Positions 7,724 through 9,148 of a stretch of 9,148 nucleotides of DNA are shown one piece after another. Source of the stretch: Kiritimatiellia bacterium (GTDB lineage Bacteria; Verrucomicrobiota; Kiritimatiellia; RFP12; DVOR01). The translations under genes and the position numbers were made by a program. Position 1 is the stretch's first letter, and every line of letters begins with the position of its first letter. The DNA is taken from the NCBI GenBank assembly GCA_017457555.1, contig JAFTHG010000157.1:1-9148 (forward strand), in the 5' to 3' direction. The notes under the pieces are model-generated. The model did no database searches. It was not told where the DNA came from and worked only from the letters and a program-made list of their open reading frames with translations.

Positions 7724-8932
7724 TTACTTGGTGACGGCGTAGGTTTCGCGCGCGATCATCAATTCCTCATTGGTGGGAATGACATAGACGGGAATCTTCG
7801 AGTCACTGCCGGAGATTAACTTCTCAATGCCGCGCACGGTGTCATTGACTTCGGCATTTAAGGTGACGCCCAAGCCGCTAATGGCTGGCAGAAGTGCTGC
7901 ACGGGTTTCCTTGCTGTTTTCACCAATTCCGCCAGTGAGTACGATTGCATCAACGCGACCGAGAAGTGCAGCATAACCACCGATATACATCGCATAGCTG
8001 TGTACCAAACGTGCTAAAGCTGCCTGAGCTTCAGGCTTGCCAGCATCGCAAGCAGAGCACAAATCACGCATATCGCTGGAGCCGGTACCACCTAATGCAA
8101 AGACGCCGCCCTTCTTGTTCATCATAGCATCAATGTCATCAGCAGAGAAACCATTCTTTAAAAGGTAGAGCACCACTGCAGGGTCAATATCACCGGCACG
8201 GGTTCCCATCATCACGCCTGCGAGAGGGGTCATGCCCATAGAGGTGTCAAAGCACTTACCGCCTTTGACGGCTGTAATTGAAGAACCGTTACCTAAGTGA
8301 CAGGTAATGATGTTCATTTCATCCAAAGGCTTATTCAAGACTTCAGCCATGCGAAGCGTAACAAACTTATGACTGGTACCATGGAAACCATATTTACGCA
8401 CGCCATATTGTTTGTAGATTTCCTTCGGCAATGCATAGAGATAGCTTTCTTCGGGCATTGTTTGATGGAATGCTGTGTCAAATACGCCAACGTGGGGCAC
8501 GTTCGCAAGAACGGCTTGGCAACCCTTTACACCCTGCAAACACGCAGGATTGTGTAACGGAGCGAGAGGGCTGAGCTTTTCAAATGCTTCCAAAACTTCC
8601 GGGGTTAACAGTACAGACTCGGAATAGAGTTCACCGCCATGAACCATACGATGGCCCACTGCATCAATATCAGCAAAACTCTTCAAACAACCGCCTTTGG
8701 CAGGATCAATTAAGGCATCGCAAACCAATTTCACGGCCGCTGTATGGTCGGGAGCATCGCAAAGGTTTTGTTTTTCGGAATAGTCGCCAGCAGTGAACGT
8801 AAAGAGGGGATTTTCAATGCCGATGCGTTCAACCTGACCTTTGGCCAACATCTGCTCTGCTTCCATATCAAACAGCATAAACTTGAGCGACGAACTGCCG
8901 GCATTAACAACCAAAACATTGCGGATACTCAT
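7724..8932 (-). CDS. ackA: Acetate kinase
   Basis: Acetate kinase interconverts acetate plus ATP with acetyl phosphate plus ADP in the cytoplasm, usually working with phosphotransacetylase to gain ATP during fermentation. The 402 residues match the family length. The N-terminal signature NVLVVNAGSSSLKFMLF (residues 5-21) includes Asn10 and Lys17, and the other active-site positions are intact: Arg95 in GHRMVHGG, Asp152 in FDTAFHQTMP, His184 in FHGTSHKF, Asn215 in HLGNGSS, Arg245 in MMGTRAGDIDP, and Glu389 or Glu390 in the TNEE block. LTGGIGENS at 332-340 is the second nucleotide-binding signature. No pta gene is nearby on the visible side. The ATG at 8932 has an AAGGAG site six bases upstream and a strong promoter ahead of that, so this is the first gene of the transcript. 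A propionate or butyrate kinase relative is possible but less likely. Confidence 0.97.
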   Translation of the reverse strand: MSIRNVLVVNAGSSSLKFMLFDMEAEQMLAKGQVERIGIENPLFTFTAGDYSEKQNLCDAPDHTAAVKLVCDALIDPAKGGCLKSFADIDAVGHRMVHGGELYSESVLLTPEVLEAFEKLSPLAPLHNPACLQGVKGCQAVLANVPHVGVFDTAFHQTMPEESYLYALPKEIYKQYGVRKYGFHGTSHKFVTLRMAEVLNKPLDEMNIITCHLGNGSSITAVKGGKCFDTSMGMTPLAGVMMGTRAGDIDPAVVLYLLKNGFSADDIDAMMNKKGGVFALGGTGSSDMRDLCSACDAGKPEAQAALARLVHSYAMYIGGYAALLGRVDAIVLTGGIGENSKETRAALLPAISGLGVTLNAEVNDTVRGIEKLISGSDSKIPVYVIPTNEELMIARETYAVTK

Positions 8933-8938
8933 GGAAAA

Positions 8939-8944
8939 CTCCTT
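8939..8944 (-). promoter_or_regulatory. Ribosome binding site of ackA
   Basis: The minus strand reads AAGGAG here, six bases before the ackA ATG. It is the strongest Shine-Dalgarno match of the minus-strand genes and fixes the ackA start. The genes further down the operon have weak sites or none. Confidence 0.85.
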
Positions 8945-8970
8945 AATTAAAGCATCTAAAAAGAACCAAC

Positions 8971-8999
8971 ATTATAGCACGTCATTCACTTTCTCGCAA
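8971..8999 (-). promoter_or_regulatory. Sigma-70-type promoter for ackA and the downstream operon
   Basis: On the minus strand a TTGCGA -35 box (8994-8999) is followed by a 17-base spacer and a perfect TATAAT -10 box (8971-8976). The spacer ends in TGC, giving an extended -10. Transcription would start near 8964, leaving an untranslated leader of about 31 bases before ackA. Because the following genes are packed together with no promoter-sized gaps, this promoter probably serves the whole block. Confidence 0.8.
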
Positions 9000-9045
9000 T
9001 TTTTAAGCCGGATTCTTCATAAAAACACTATAAAGGGAAGGTGAA

Positions 9046-9123
9046 ATGGCAAACGAAGGAAGATTTTGGCGTATTATCAAATATTGTTTGGTGTATAATA
9101 GTGATAACGTATCTTTCCCGTAA
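9046..9123 (+). CDS. Possible 25-residue leader ORF (doubtful)
   Basis: A short open frame starts at ATG 9046, ends at TAA 9121-9123, and would encode MANEGRFWRIIKYCLVYNSD followed by NVSFP. A GGGAAGG stretch at 9035-9041 lies four bases upstream and could serve as a ribosome binding site. It ends 21 bases before the plus-strand gene start at 9145. Against it, the TATAAT element at 9094-9099 lies inside this frame, so a transcript from that element would not contain its start. No family is recognised and it may be chance. Confidence 0.15.
   Translation: MANEGRFWRIIKYCLVYNSDNVSFP
9094..9099 (+). promoter_or_regulatory. Candidate -10 element for the plus-strand gene
   Basis: A perfect TATAAT is placed so that transcription would start near 9106, about 39 bases before the ATG at 9145. 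I find no good -35 box at 16-18 bases; the nearest TTGGCG (9066-9071) is 22 bases upstream, which is too far. The call therefore rests on the -10 box and its position only. An activator-dependent promoter is possible. Confidence 0.5.
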
Positions 9124-9132
9124 CAAATGATA

Positions 9133-9138
9133 AAGGAG
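9133..9138 (+). promoter_or_regulatory. Ribosome binding site of the plus-strand gene at the window edge
   Basis: AAGGAG lies six bases before ATG 9145, the same arrangement as at ackA on the other strand. It supports a genuine start of translation at the window's right edge. Confidence 0.7.
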
Positions 9139-9144
9139 TAAGAA

Positions 9145-9148
9145 ATGG
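9145..9148 (+). CDS. Start of a divergent plus-strand gene, product unknown (partial)
   Basis: Only the ATG and one further base are inside the window. The start is supported by the AAGGAG site six bases upstream and a TATAAT element about 46 bases upstream. It is transcribed away from ackA, so the two genes share the intergenic region 8933-9144. Nothing can be said about the product. Confidence 0.55.

Larger units (their letters stand above)
1..8999 (-). other. Probable operon: ackA, glycosyltransferase, tadA, binding protein, parC, acyltransferase, rmlD
   Basis: Seven consecutive minus-strand genes are separated by 6 bases, an 8-base overlap, 2 bases, 18 bases, 24 bases and a 13-base overlap. 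No hairpin followed by a T-run is visible in any of these junctions. The only clear promoter lies upstream of ackA. The block continues past the left edge of the window. Co-transcription is inferred from spacing; internal promoters inside coding sequence cannot be excluded. Confidence 0.65.

Noticed and set aside
1..9148. Search for CRISPR arrays, insertion sequences, tRNA or rRNA genes and phage genes
   Set aside because: I saw no regularly spaced repeats, terminal inverted repeats, transposase or integrase motifs, or tRNA-like cloverleaf sequences; nearly all of the window is accounted for by coding sequence.

Overview
This window comes from a bacterium, most likely Gram-negative, with a base composition near 50% GC by eye. 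It carries an almost completely one-directional block of genes. From position 8932 down to position 1, seven genes lie on the minus strand with gaps of 24 bases or less, or with short overlaps, so they probably form one operon. In transcription order they are acetate kinase (ackA), a family-4-like glycosyltransferase with an altered signature motif, the tRNA adenosine deaminase TadA, a periplasmic peptide-binding protein of the YejA type, a ParC/GyrA-type topoisomerase subunit, a two-domain acyltransferase resembling the ornithine-lipid synthase OlsF, and the first 44 codons of an RmlD-type dTDP-4-dehydrorhamnose reductase.

The right end (8933-9148) is a divergent regulatory region. On the minus strand it holds a near-consensus sigma-70-type promoter (TTGCGA, 17-base spacer, TATAAT) and a strong ribosome binding site for ackA. 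On the plus strand it holds a TATAAT element and an AAGGAG site placed correctly before an ATG at 9145. That plus-strand gene runs off the window after one codon.

The organism cannot be named from this sequence. The ParC protein reads most like the form known from Bacteroidota and related groups. The proteins together, and the scarcity of Shine-Dalgarno sites inside the operon, would fit a Bacteroidota or Planctomycetes-Verrucomicrobia-Chlamydiae relative (for example Lentisphaerota, Kiritimatiellota or Verrucomicrobiota). This is a low-confidence inference.

Functionally the operon is mixed: acetate/ATP metabolism, tRNA wobble editing, peptide capture, chromosome decatenation, membrane-lipid acylation and sugar-nucleotide or surface-glycan work. 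The last two genes and the glycosyltransferase share a loose cell-envelope theme. I see no mobile element, CRISPR array, rRNA, tRNA or clear terminator. I do not see a convincing new biological system. The most unusual items are the glycosyltransferase lacking both EX7E glutamates, the OlsF-like fusion enzyme, a TadA with an extra loop, and the operon composition itself.
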